Below, in pieces: positions 16,374-24,359 of a stretch of 64,000 nt of DNA. The stretch is from Metarhizobium sp964253915 (GTDB lineage: Bacteria; Pseudomonadota; Alphaproteobacteria; Rhizobiales; Rhizobiaceae), in assembly GCF_964253915.1 (NCBI RefSeq), contig NZ_CAXUSG020000009.1, forward strand, positions 169,811 to 233,810, read 5' to 3'. A model generated the notes under the pieces. That model worked only from the letters and a program-made list of their open reading frames with translations, searched no databases and was not told the origin of the DNA. How positions within the stretch are numbered: the stretch's first letter is position 1; the number at the start of each line of letters is the position of its first letter. The position numbers and the translations under genes are program-made.

Positions 16374-17570
16374 TCAGGATTTGAGTTTTTCCGCAGCCAG
16401 GACGTCCCGGTTGAAAATCCGATCGCGTTCGCGCCAGACCGCCGGCAGGCAAAGCAGGCCGAGGCAGGCGAAGGCAATGATCGTCTTGGTGAGTTGCGAC
16501 AGTTCCGTCGTACGCCCGTCGACATAATAGACCATGTAGACGATCAGCACGTGCCAGACGTAGATATGCAGCGAATGCCGGCCGAGAAGCTGCAGGTACC
16601 GGATCGAGAACAGCCGGGTGACGAGATTGGCAATACCTCTGATGACGGCACTGCTATGTTTTGGTCCGGCGATCAGCAGCCAGGCGAGGCCGAGTGCCAC
16701 GGCGGCAAAGTTCAGAAGGTAGACCGGTCCGAAATCGGCGCGGATCTCCATGGTCGCGAACTTGTCGAGCATGTATTGCGGCATCATGTCGTGTGCCGTC
16801 ATGATGCGCAGCGGCAGGAAGAACAGGCACAGCGCCAGCGCCATGCGCGGGATGAAGCTGTCCTCCGGCCGGAAGATCTTCGTCCAGTCCACCTTGCCGG
16901 TCGAGGTCAGTACGCCGATGATCAGGCCGGCGAAGAAGACGATCTGCCAGCCGAGCAGATTGAAGCTCGAGCGAATCGCCTCGCCATCAGTCTTCAGCAT
17001 CCAGGCGTTAATCGGTTCGGTGACAAGGCGCTGAAGCCCGAGCTGTCCCGCGATCCAGACAATCAGCGAGACCACTGCGACGCTGCCCCAGCGGCCCTTG
17101 AGGCAGAACCAGACGGCAGCCGGCGCAAAGATCATGTAGACGATGTATTGCGGCAGGATATCCATGAAGGTCGGCTGGAAGAAGAACGACGCGATCAGCG
17201 ACAGCCGCAGCGGATCGTCGAAATGCGAATAGGCCAGCCAGTTGTTCCAGATGCGGTAGGCGTTCGGCAGGATCATCTGCGCCGCCAGGATGACGATCAC
17301 CGTTCCCATGGCATAACGATAAAGCTCGAAGGCACGGGCCCAGATCAGGTCGCGGCCGGCGGCATATCCCTGCTTCACCATCTTGCGGGCATAGACCATG
17401 CCGATCAGCAGGCCGGAGAGGAAGACGAACCCTTGCGCATCCTCGACGAAGGCGAATTGCCGGTGATTGACCTCCACCAGCCAGTAACCACCGACGAAGA
17501 TGAGGTGATTGATGAGCATGAAGACGAGGAAGTACCCCCTCATGCCGTCGATAACATCAAATCTTTTCAA
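16374..17570 (-). CDS. opgC: OpgC-type acyltransferase for periplasmic glucans
   Basis: A 398-residue integral membrane protein with about ten transmembrane segments. The opening RFDVIDGMRGYFLVFMLINHL has the conserved DxxRG and helix His of OpgC and related acyltransferase-3 proteins, and LLGRHSLHIYVWHVL is typical near the C terminus. OpgC proteins add succinyl groups to osmoregulated periplasmic glucans, in rhizobia the cyclic beta-1,2-glucans. The substrate assignment is from family knowledge. It is transcribed alone on the minus strand. Confidence 0.85.
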   Translation of the reverse strand: MKRFDVIDGMRGYFLVFMLINHLIFVGGYWLVEVNHRQFAFVEDAQGFVFLSGLLIGMVYARKMVKQGYAAGRDLIWARAFELYRYAMGTVIVILAAQMILPNAYRIWNNWLAYSHFDDPLRLSLIASFFFQPTFMDILPQYIVYMIFAPAAVWFCLKGRWGSVAVVSLIVWIAGQLGLQRLVTEPINAWMLKTDGEAIRSSFNLLGWQIVFFAGLIIGVLTSTGKVDWTKIFRPEDSFIPRMALALCLFFLPLRIMTAHDMMPQYMLDKFATMEIRADFGPVYLLNFAAVALGLAWLLIAGPKHSSAVIRGIANLVTRLFSIRYLQLLGRHSLHIYVWHVLIVYMVYYVDGRTTELSQLTKTIIAFACLGLLCLPAVWRERDRIFNRDVLAAEKLKS

Positions 17571-17747
17571 GGACTTGATCCCTTGTTCCTGCCACCTTGC
17601 GAAAAGGCGGAGACATCGAGAAGCGGCGACTCATGTTTGCACCGCACGAGCGAAATGAGCTGGGAGGGTAAAAGTTCCGGGATGAATGCCGGATGAAGGG
17701 GGTGTATAGGAGCGTGAGGGTTGGATTGAGGCGATTGAGTTCGCTTC

Positions 17748-18842
17748 TCACAACCCGATCGCCGTCAGCATGATGAAGGTGGCGAAAAGGATGAAGTGGG
17801 TCATACCCTCGATGGCGTTGGTTTCGCCGTCGTTGAGGTTGATCGCGGCGGCGATCAGGGTGATGGCGATCATCACCGTCTGCACCGGCGTCATCGCCAT
17901 GACGAAGGGCTGGCCGGTCCACAGCGCGATGGCTTCCATGACCGGTACGGTGAGGATGACGGTGGAGAGCGAGGCGCCCATGGCGATGTTGACCACCGCC
18001 TGCATGCGGTTGCGCAAGGCTGCCCTGAGCGCGGTCATGATCTCGGGCGCGGCGGAAATCGCCGCGACGATGACGGCCATCATGGCGATGGGCGCGCCGG
18101 TGCCCTCGATGCCGTGGTTCAGCAGCACGGACATCATTTCCGCCAGGAAACCGATGATGACGACGCCGGCGAGGATGACGGCGATGGCGAGCGTGGTCGA
18201 GCCGTTTTCCTCCTCGGCGTGGTCCGTCGCCAGCGGCTTCTCCGTGCGGGGATAGGTATAGCTGAAGAAATAGCTGTGCTGGCCGACCTGCATGCGCAGG
18301 AACAGGGCGTAGAGCGCGATCATCGCGCCGATGGTGAAGACGGAATAGTAGGGCCATTTGTCGTGCGGAACGAACTCCGGCACCACCATGGAAATACCCA
18401 TGGCGGTGAGTATCATCACGCCGTAGGTCTTGCCGCTGTCGTCGTTGTAAGGCTGCTCGCCGTGGCGGATGCCGCCGAGCAGGGCGGCAAGGCCGAGGAT
18501 GCCGTTGATGTCCAGCATCACGGCGGAATAGATCGTGTCGCGCACCAGGGTCGGCGACGAGCCTTCGTTGCTCATCATGATGGCGAGGATGATCACCTCC
18601 ACCAGCACTGCCGACAGCGTCAGGATCATCGTGCCGTAGGGATCGCCGACCTTGACGGCAAGCACTTCGGCATGATGGGCGACTCGCATCGAGGCGACGA
18701 CGATGGCGGCGACAAGCGCTGCTGCGGCCATCAGCGAGACAAGCTTTCCGGCCTCCAGCAACTGGTGTTCGGTCGCAAAGACGATCGCGCCTGCGACGAT
18801 CGGAACGAGCAGCAGGCGTTCCTGTTTCAACTGATCGAACAT
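17748..18842 (-). CDS. chaA: ChaA-type calcium/proton or sodium/proton antiporter
   Basis: About 364 residues from ATG 18842, which follows a GGGGGCGGG site; the frame stays open further upstream without a credible start. It has about eleven membrane segments in two repeats. The first has the acidic GTMILTLSAVLVEVIILAIMM, and the second has AAISAAPEIMTALRAALRNRMQ. These are the alpha-repeat motifs with a central Glu of the CaCA superfamily. Its role would be export of calcium or sodium/potassium in exchange for protons. The ion cannot be decided from sequence. Confidence 0.88.
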   Translation of the reverse strand: MFDQLKQERLLLVPIVAGAIVFATEHQLLEAGKLVSLMAAAALVAAIVVASMRVAHHAEVLAVKVGDPYGTMILTLSAVLVEVIILAIMMSNEGSSPTLVRDTIYSAVMLDINGILGLAALLGGIRHGEQPYNDDSGKTYGVMILTAMGISMVVPEFVPHDKWPYYSVFTIGAMIALYALFLRMQVGQHSYFFSYTYPRTEKPLATDHAEEENGSTTLAIAVILAGVVIIGFLAEMMSVLLNHGIEGTGAPIAMMAVIVAAISAAPEIMTALRAALRNRMQAVVNIAMGASLSTVILTVPVMEAIALWTGQPFVMAMTPVQTVMIAITLIAAAINLNDGETNAIEGMTHFILFATFIMLTAIGL

Positions 18843-19058
18843 CCCGCCCCCGATGATTTCTTCCTGACAGCAGCAATCTAAGGCATTGGCGGCAAGCAGC
18901 AAGCGGTGGTCTCGGCCGATGTTTGCAGTCTTGCTGTTTTGATGAGATAGTGGCCGCATCGCGACAACAGGTAGACCCGGATGCCCGCGATCTTTGGGAG
19001 GATATGGCGGACGGGCGGTGGCCGTGCGCGCCATGGCTCCGGATCGAGGAGATGATGG

Positions 19059-19319
19059 ATGAAGATTGTCTATGAAGTCGTGCGGCATGACGGCGGCTGG
19101 GCCTACCGGCTGGGAGATGTCTATTCCGAAGCCTTCCCGACCCATGCCGAAGCACTGGAGGCGGTGCGTATCGTGGCCGCCGAACAGCAGGTGGCCGGCG
19201 AGGCATCGGTGATCAGCTATCAGGACAAGGACGGCGTCTGGCGCCGCGAATATGACGATGGCAGCGACCGGCCGGAGCCGGAGATCGTCGACAGCCAGTG
19301 GGTCGGCGCGCCGCAATAA
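19059..19319 (+). CDS. DUF2188 family protein
   Basis: An 86-residue acidic cytoplasmic protein. The VVRHDGGWAYRLGDVYSEAFPTHAEALEAVR run matches DUF2188, a small beta-beta-alpha family with no known function. The ATG lies within GATGGATGAAG without a strong ribosome site. It is divergent from the antiporter gene and convergent with a LysR gene only 12 bases away. Confidence 0.8.
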   Translation: MKIVYEVVRHDGGWAYRLGDVYSEAFPTHAEALEAVRIVAAEQQVAGEASVISYQDKDGVWRREYDDGSDRPEPEIVDSQWVGAPQ

Positions 19320-19331
19320 TCCGCGCGATGC

Positions 19332-20246
19332 CTATGCCTCGGGGTCGGCTGGTCCGCGGCCGATGTAATCCCTGAGTCCTTTTGCAAGCGCGTCGAAGGT
19401 CACGCGGTAGCGTGCGGCGTTCCTCAGATTCTCGTGCATCGTCACGTAGGTTTCCAGCCCGAGCGCGATGTCGTTTTCGAACAGGCGCACCATGCCGGCA
19501 TCCCGCCTTGCGAGCAGAACCTGGCAGACGCCGATGCCGCCGCCGGCGCGGATGGCGGCGATCTGGGCGAGGTTGCTGTCGGCGCGCATCGCAAACCGGT
19601 TCTCGGCAAGCATGGGCAGATGGCGAAGCATGGCACGGATATAGGCCTTTTCCCGATCGAAGCCGATCAGCCGGTGCTGTTTCAGCGCCTCGAGGGTTTC
19701 GGGCCTTCCATGGCGGCGGAGATAGGTTTCATGGGCGTAAAGGCCGAGATCGATGCTGCCGATATGGCGCACCAGCAAGGCCTCCTGCGCCGGTGCGGTC
19801 ATCCGCACTGCGACGTCCGCCTCGCGGCGCAGCAGGTCCTCCACCCGGTCCGACAGCGATAATTCGATGACCAGGTCGGGATGGTCGTCCTGCAGCCGCG
19901 CCAGGATCGGCGGCAGCACCTCAATGCCGATGACGTCGCTGGCGCTGATGCGCACCGTGCCGGCGACCCGGCCGCGTTCTCCGGATGCGGCGCGTAATAA
20001 CGCCGATGTCGTGGAAAACAGGGTTTCCGCGTAAGGACGCAGGTCGGCCGCAAATTCCGTCGGCATCAGCCCCTGCTGCGAGCGAACAAACAGGGGCGCG
20101 CGAAAATGGTCTTCAAGGGCATCGATATGCCGGCCGACCGTCGGCTGAGTCAGGCCGAGTTCCCGCGCCGCAGCTGACAGCGATCCCGTCTGCAGCACGG
20201 TGAGGAAGGTGCGGTAGAAATCCCAGCTCGGTTCGGACATATTCAT
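19332..20246 (-). CDS. LysR-family transcriptional regulator
   Basis: About 304 residues from ATG 20246 (a second ATG at 20240 is possible). The N-terminal helix-turn-helix FLTVLQTGSLSAAARELGLTQPTVGRHIDALE is complete, and the rest is the two-lobed effector domain. It is divergent from the reductase gene starting at 20336, with 89 bases between starts, so it probably controls that gene. The inducer is unknown. Confidence 0.9.
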   Translation of the reverse strand: MNMSEPSWDFYRTFLTVLQTGSLSAAARELGLTQPTVGRHIDALEDHFRAPLFVRSQQGLMPTEFAADLRPYAETLFSTTSALLRAASGERGRVAGTVRISASDVIGIEVLPPILARLQDDHPDLVIELSLSDRVEDLLRREADVAVRMTAPAQEALLVRHIGSIDLGLYAHETYLRRHGRPETLEALKQHRLIGFDREKAYIRAMLRHLPMLAENRFAMRADSNLAQIAAIRAGGGIGVCQVLLARRDAGMVRLFENDIALGLETYVTMHENLRNAARYRVTFDALAKGLRDYIGRGPADPEA

Positions 20247-20335
20247 ACATTTTTGTATATCATGTCCATGAATTAAGGCAATTTCGTTTATTTTGAAATG
20301 GGCTGATACTCCTTTCAACCGAAAAGGAGATGAAC

Positions 20336-21355
20336 ATGACAAGCGAAAACCCGACATCCCGCACGGCACTTATCCTGGGCGCCACGGGCGGCATTGGCGG
20401 CGCCGTTGCCCGCGCCTTGCTGCAACGTGGCTGGACGATCAAGGCGTTGAGCCGCAATGCAGCCGCGGCACGGCGAAAACTTCCGCAGGCGAACTGGATC
20501 CAGGGCGATGCGCTGGACGCGGAGGCGGTGAAAGCAGCAGCGGCCGGTGCCGACCTGATCGTGCATGCCGTCAATCCGCCGGGTTACCGGGATTGGGAAA
20601 CCCAGGTCATGCCGATGCTGGAGAACACGATTGCGGCGGCATACGACAGCGGTGCGCGCATCCTGCTGCCGGGCACGATCTACAATTTCGGGCCGGATGC
20701 CTTTCCGGATCTGCGCGAAGACAGTCCCCAAAACCCGCAGACGAGGAAGGGTGCCATCCGCGTGCAGATGGAACGGCGCCTGAAGGCGGCGTCAGCGAAT
20801 GGGGTTTCGGTGATCATCCTGCGCGCCGGCGATTTCTTCGGTCCGGGGGCTGCGAACAACTGGTTTTCGCAAGGGCTGGTCAAGCCCGGCAAGCCGGTGA
20901 CATCGGTCATCTATCCCGGCCGGGCTGGCGTCGGCCATCAATGGGCCTATTTGCCCGATGCCGCCGAGACCATGGTCCGTCTGGTGGAACGGGCCGCGTC
21001 GCTGCCAGCCTTTGCCGTCTATCACATGCAGGGGTTTTGGGACCGCGATGGTACCGAGTTGATCGCCGCCATCGGCCGGGTCGCCGGCCGCCAGCCAAAA
21101 ATCCGGCATTTCCCGTGGTGGCTGCTACCGTTCGCGGCACCTTTCGTGCCGTTCATGCGGGAACTGCGCGAGATGCGTTACCTGTGGGAGCAGCCGCTGC
21201 GCATGGACAATGCGCGACTGGTCGCGGCGATCGGTGAAGAACCGCGCACCGCCATCGACGAGGCTATCGCCGCGACGCTGGGCAGCCTCGGCTGCTTGCC
21301 GCAGACTATCGCTTCGGGGCGCGCCGCCGACCGGGGCCTGCAGGCATTCGTTTAA
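20336..21355 (+). CDS. NAD(P)-dependent epimerase/reductase-like protein
   Basis: A 339-residue extended short-chain dehydrogenase-like protein. The dinucleotide motif is LGATGGIGGA near residues 14-23, followed by ADLIVHAVNPPGY. An ATG at 20330 abuts the AAGGAG site; the ATG at 20336 sits 6 bases from it and is the better start. The usual YxxxK catalytic pair is not obvious, so it may be an NmrA-like or atypical family member. The substrate is unknown. It is divergent from a LysR gene that probably regulates it. Confidence 0.78.
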   Translation: MTSENPTSRTALILGATGGIGGAVARALLQRGWTIKALSRNAAAARRKLPQANWIQGDALDAEAVKAAAAGADLIVHAVNPPGYRDWETQVMPMLENTIAAAYDSGARILLPGTIYNFGPDAFPDLREDSPQNPQTRKGAIRVQMERRLKAASANGVSVIILRAGDFFGPGAANNWFSQGLVKPGKPVTSVIYPGRAGVGHQWAYLPDAAETMVRLVERAASLPAFAVYHMQGFWDRDGTELIAAIGRVAGRQPKIRHFPWWLLPFAAPFVPFMRELREMRYLWEQPLRMDNARLVAAIGEEPRTAIDEAIAATLGSLGCLPQTIASGRAADRGLQAFV

Positions 21356-22167
21356 CCGTCCAGTTCGGCGGCAGCGATTTCGGCGACCTGCCGGTCGCTG
21401 CCGGGGTCGATGCCGTCGCTCAGGAACCAGGCTGCCGAGAGGCCGGCAAAGGCAAGCGTCCATTGCAGCAGACGCTTTGCGTCACGGCCGGTCTCGGCGC
21501 AGATGACGGCCAGTTGCCGCTGCAGCCGGCCCGGCGATGCGACGGTCGGCAGGTCGGGATTGCAGAGCATGTTGGCGTAATCGAAGCAGCGTTCGCCATA
21601 AACCCGCTTGGGATCGATCGCCAGCCAGCCGCGCGCCTCGAAATCGAGGATGTTGTCGTGGTGGATATCGCCGTGCAGCGGACCGATTTCGCGCGGATCG
21701 GCGAGAAGCAAGCGCGCTGTTTCGGCCGAACGCAGCAGAATGCCGCCATGCCGGCTTGCTGCGGCATCGAGTTCCTGGAACCAGTGTTCAAGCGGCCGCA
21801 GGTCAGGCATCGGCGCGGCGCGTGGCGCATGCAGGCGGGCAACGGTGCGGCACATGATGCGGGTCGCCTCGTCATCCTCGCCTCCGAGTGCCATGCGCAT
21901 CACCGAGCGGTTGCCGGTGGCACGCTCGATGAGTAGGGCATCTTCGTCGGCTTCGTAGACCTTTGCCGCACCGTCTCCCTGCCACCATTTCATAACCAGG
22001 CCACCGAAGCGCTCTTCCGCATCGTGGGCGATCTTCAGCATGGCCGGCCGGTTGTGCCACGTCACCGGCAGCAGTTGGCTGGAAGGCGTGACGATGCGAG
22101 CGCCATCCGGTACCAGCGACCATTTTTCGAGATAGGGGAGGAAGAGGTCGTTATCTGCCGGCTTCAA
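21352..22167 (-). CDS. APH(6)-like small-molecule kinase (aminoglycoside/hydroxyurea kinase family)
   Basis: About 271 residues from a TTG start at 22167 that has GGGAG 7 bases upstream; no ATG fits, and longer frames would run through the terminator of the preceding gene. The kinase motif is GPLHGDIHHDNIL, followed by the Mg-binding WLAIDPKRVYGERCFDYANMLCNP, both typical of streptomycin 6-phosphotransferase relatives. Family members phosphorylate aminoglycosides or hydroxyurea. A chromosomal member like this need not confer resistance. It is the last gene of an arsR - Old Yellow Enzyme - kinase row, and its end overlaps the convergent reductase stop by 4 bases. Confidence 0.82.
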   Translation of the reverse strand: MKPADNDLFLPYLEKWSLVPDGARIVTPSSQLLPVTWHNRPAMLKIAHDAEERFGGLVMKWWQGDGAAKVYEADEDALLIERATGNRSVMRMALGGEDDEATRIMCRTVARLHAPRAAPMPDLRPLEHWFQELDAAASRHGGILLRSAETARLLLADPREIGPLHGDIHHDNILDFEARGWLAIDPKRVYGERCFDYANMLCNPDLPTVASPGRLQRQLAVICAETGRDAKRLLQWTLAFAGLSAAWFLSDGIDPGSDRQVAEIAAAELDG

Positions 22168-22182
22168 GCGGTGCTCCCTGAC

Positions 22183-22214
22183 AAAAAAAGCTCCCGCCGG
22201 ATGGGCGGGAGCTT
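22183..22214 (-). terminator. Terminator between the Old Yellow Enzyme gene and the APH-like gene
   Basis: On the minus strand, AGCTCCCGCC and GGCGGGAGCT form a 10-bp stem followed by seven T residues. The ribosome site of the next gene begins within a few bases of the T run. Confidence 0.85.
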
Positions 22215-22240
22215 CAACGTGGGAACAGGGCCTGGCAATA

Positions 22241-23353
22241 TCAAGCCAGGGCTGCGTAGTCGGTGTAGCCCTTTTCTCCGCCGCCGTAGAAGGTTGCACG
22301 ATCCGGGGCGTTGAGATCGGTGTTTTCCTTCAGCCGGCGCGGCAGGTCCGGGTTGGCGATGAACAGCCGGCCGAAGGCGACGAGGTCGGCCTTGCCGCTC
22401 TCGATGGCATCGATGGCCAGATCGCGGTCGTAACCGTTGTTGACCATCCAGCCGGCCTTGCCGCCCGCCTTCTGGTAGGCGGCTCGCAGCGCGACGTAGT
22501 CGAACGGTGTGTCGCCCTGCTGGTGATCACGCGGACCGCCGGTGGCGCCTTCGATGACGTGGATGAAGGCGAGGCCATACGCTGCAAGTTTTTCGACGGC
22601 GTAGGTGAACAGGGCCTGCGGCTCCGGATCGAAGGCGTCGTTGGCCGGCGTCACCGGCGAAATGCGCAGGCCCACCCGGCCGGCGCCGATTTCCTTGGAC
22701 ACGGCATCGACGACATCCAGCAGGAAGCGGGCGCGGTTTTCAATCGAGCCGCCATAGTCGTCGGTGCGCTGGTTGGTGCCGGAGCGAAGGAACTGGTCGA
22801 TCAGGTACCCGTTGGCGCCGTGCAGTTCGATGCCGTCGAAGCCGGCGTCGATGGCGGCGCGGGCGCCCTTGCGATAGTCGTCGACAATGCCGGCGATCTC
22901 GCTCGTTTCCAACGCGCGCGGCGTGGAGGTTTCAGCAAAGCTGCCATTGCCGTCGGCGTCGATCAGGTAGGTCTTGGTCTTGGCGGTGATCGCCGAGGGT
23001 GCGACGGGCGCTGCGCCACCCGGCTGCAACGAGACGTGCGAGACACGGCCGACATGCCAGATCTGCGTGACAATCTTGCCGCCGGCGGCATGAACCGCAT
23101 CGGTGACCTTTTTCCAGCCTTCCAGGGCTTCCGGCGTATAGAGGCCGGGAACGTCGGCATAACCCTGGCCCTGCTGGGTGATCGGCGTGCCCTCGGTGAT
23201 CAGCAGGCCGGCAGAAGCGCGTTGACGGTAATATTCGGCATTGAGTTGGCGAGGAACGGCGTTCGGCGACCGGTTGCGGGTCAGCGGCGCCATGACGATA
23301 CGATTGGCGAGCGAAATGTCGCCGATCGTGATGGGATCGAAAAGACTAGGCAT
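22241..23353 (-). CDS. nemA: Old Yellow Enzyme family alkene reductase (NemA-like)
   Basis: A 370-residue FMN-dependent TIM-barrel reductase acting on electrophilic alkenes, maleimides and nitro compounds with NAD(P)H. The FMN-binding opening is VMAPLTRNRSPN, and QIWHVGRVSH follows. The catalytic HGANGYLIDQFL (His and Asn pair) is followed by NQRTDDYGGSIENRARF. The ATG at 23353 has AAAGG upstream. It lies 54 bases after an ArsR gene and is probably induced by the same electrophiles. Confidence 0.92.
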   Translation of the reverse strand: MPSLFDPITIGDISLANRIVMAPLTRNRSPNAVPRQLNAEYYRQRASAGLLITEGTPITQQGQGYADVPGLYTPEALEGWKKVTDAVHAAGGKIVTQIWHVGRVSHVSLQPGGAAPVAPSAITAKTKTYLIDADGNGSFAETSTPRALETSEIAGIVDDYRKGARAAIDAGFDGIELHGANGYLIDQFLRSGTNQRTDDYGGSIENRARFLLDVVDAVSKEIGAGRVGLRISPVTPANDAFDPEPQALFTYAVEKLAAYGLAFIHVIEGATGGPRDHQQGDTPFDYVALRAAYQKAGGKAGWMVNNGYDRDLAIDAIESGKADLVAFGRLFIANPDLPRRLKENTDLNAPDRATFYGGGEKGYTDYAALA

Positions 23354-23407
23354 TGTTGCACCTTTCATTGGGTCTGCTTGGGAGGAGCAAGACGGCTTTG
23401 CGTGGGA

Positions 23408-23701
23408 TCAGAGGGTGGTCTTGAGATGGTGGAGGAAGGCGGCGATGGTTTCTTCGTTGCGGCGATAGAAAATCCATTGACCGACACGCTGCGTGGTGAC
23501 GAGGCCGGCACGCTGCAGCGTGGCAAGATGGGTGGAGACGGTGGACTGCGACAGGCCGCATCGTTCGAACTGGCTGGCGCAGACGCCAAGATCGAGCGGA
23601 TGAAGCTGCTCGGAGAAATGAAGCTCCGGTTCCTTCATCCACACCAGGATCTGCAACCGGGCAGGGTGGGCGATAGCCTTGAGGATCTCATCGGGGTTCA
23701 T
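23408..23701 (-). CDS. ArsR-family regulator of the Old Yellow Enzyme operon
   Basis: A 97-residue winged-helix repressor (ATG 23701; a GTG three codons upstream is possible). HTH residues are CGLSQSTVSTHLATLQRAGLV and the wing is VGQWIFYRRNEE. Two cysteines lie close together in the GVCASQFERCGLS segment, just before the recognition helix. They could form a thiol switch sensitive to electrophiles. Dyads in its promoter suggest autoregulation. Position next to nemA supports a role in reactive-electrophile response; the ligand is not known. Confidence 0.88.
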   Translation of the reverse strand: MNPDEILKAIAHPARLQILVWMKEPELHFSEQLHPLDLGVCASQFERCGLSQSTVSTHLATLQRAGLVTTQRVGQWIFYRRNEETIAAFLHHLKTTL

Positions 23702-23729
23702 GGGGTTCACATCGATAAATCGAGATTTG

Positions 23730-23765
23730 TCGATATATGTATCGAGTTTTCTCGATGTATCAAAT
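23730..23765 (-). promoter_or_regulatory. Promoter and operator dyads of the arsR - nemA operon
   Basis: Two overlapping inverted repeats are present: TCGATA-4-TATCGA (23730-23745) and ATCGAG-TTTT-CTCGAT (23741-23756). The second lies between a TTGATA -35-like box and the -10 region on the minus strand. This is a typical place for an ArsR repressor. A third copy of the TCGA core lies at 23711-23724. Confidence 0.6.
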
Positions 23766-23811
23766 CACGTTCCCGTGATCTTGCAATTGGCTTTGGCTTG
23801 GATAATATCGG

Positions 23812-23933
23812 AAAAAAAAGAGGGCCACCGGAAAGATCCAGGGCCCTTTATAAGTGTGAAGGTCAATAAACCTCCAGAGGGGAACAGCTGCTGCGGCGGC
23901 ACTGGGAGGAAAAAGCCGCCATGTGCATCAGCT
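23812..23933 (-). ncRNA. abcR: AbcR-type (alpha-r15) small RNA, copy nearest arsR
   Basis: A predicted 122-nt Hfq-class sRNA. The 5' hairpin has an outer stem (CAGCTGATGC with GCAGCAGCTG, one mismatch) and an inner GGCGGC/GCCGCC stem (23895-23900 with 23915-23920). Its 14-base loop carries UUUUUCCUCCCAGU, which contains the CUCCCA module that AbcR uses to block ribosome binding sites. It ends in a GGGCCC-type terminator hairpin with eight U residues. The promoter TTGTGC-N17-CATATT lies just upstream. Synteny (arsR - sRNAs - lsrB - trxB - lrp) matches the AbcR locus as I recall it from Sinorhizobium and Agrobacterium. Family members silence mRNAs of ABC-transporter binding proteins. Confidence 0.85.
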
Positions 23934-23939
23934 GTGTGC

Positions 23940-23974
23940 AATATGGTGGTTTTTTGTGCAAAGCACAATGGGCG
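23940..23974 (-). promoter_or_regulatory. Promoter of AbcR copy nearest arsR, with LysR-type dyad
   Basis: On the minus strand the -35 TTGTGC, a 17-base spacer and the -10 CATATT (23940-23945) are followed by a start A at about 23933. The -35 is the left arm of TTGTGC-TTT-GCACAA, a perfect dyad that contains a T-N11-A LysR box. Confidence 0.7.
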
Positions 23975-24026
23975 AAAACGCACTGCAGCTATGCATTTTT
24001 GATCAAATGGTAAAAAAACAATAAAC

Positions 24027-24146
24027 AAAAAAAGAGGGCCACCGGAAAGATCCAGGGCCCTTTTAAGTGTGAAGGTTATAAAACCTCCAGAGGGGAACAG
24101 CTGCTGCGGCGGCACTGGGAGGAAAAAGCCGCCATGTACATCAGCT
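24027..24146 (-). ncRNA. abcR: AbcR-type small RNA, middle copy
   Basis: A predicted 120-nt sRNA nearly identical to the copy at 23812-23933, at a period of 214 bases. The inner stem is at 24108-24113 / 24128-24133 with the same CUCCCA-bearing loop, and the AGGGCC/GGCCCT terminator ends in seven U residues. Its promoter is TTGTGC-N17-CATATT (-10 at 24153-24158) with an intact TTGTGC-CCT-GCACAA dyad. Having its own promoter and terminator, it should be an independent transcript. Confidence 0.85.
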
Positions 24147-24152
24147 GTGTGC

Positions 24153-24187
24153 AATATGGTGGTTTTTTGTGCAGGGCACAATAGGGC
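24153..24187 (-). promoter_or_regulatory. Promoter of the middle AbcR copy
   Basis: The minus-strand -35 TTGTGC, 17-base spacer and -10 CATATT (24153-24158) are conserved with the first copy. The dyad TTGTGC-3-GCACAA overlapping the -35 is perfect, which suggests shared activation by the nearby LsrB/VtlR. Confidence 0.7.
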
Positions 24188-24233
24188 AATATTGCACTGC
24201 AGCTATGCATTTTTGACCAGCTGGTAAAAAGAC

Positions 24234-24353
24234 AAAAAAAGAGGGCCACCGGAGTAAACCAGGGCCCTGCAAAGTGTGAAGGTCATAAAACCTCCAGAGG
24301 GGAACAGCTGCTGCGGTGGCACTGGGAGGAAAAAGCCACCATGTGCATCAGCT
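24234..24353 (-). ncRNA. abcR: AbcR-type small RNA, divergent third copy nearest lsrB
   Basis: A predicted 120-nt sRNA at a period of 207 bases from the middle copy. The inner stem reads GGTGGC/GCCACC (24315-24320 with 24335-24340) instead of GGCGGC/GCCGCC: both sides changed, so pairing is kept while the loop with CUCCCA is identical. The terminator is conserved (AGGGCC/GGCCCT and seven U). Its promoter has TTGTCC-N17-CATATC, and the -35 dyad is degraded, so expression may differ from that of the other two copies. Confidence 0.82.
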
Positions 24354-24359
24354 GAGTGC

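Noticed and set aside
18843..19316. N-terminal extension of the ChaA-type antiporter frame
   Set aside because: It overlaps the DUF2188 gene on the other strand, contains no membrane segment typical of the family and lacks a start site; ATG 18842 has a good ribosome site.
23765..24181. Open frame covering two of the tandem sRNA copies on the minus strand
   Set aside because: The apparent repeat protein is only the translation of the sRNA repeats; promoters, hairpins, a compensatory base change and terminators show that these are RNA genes.
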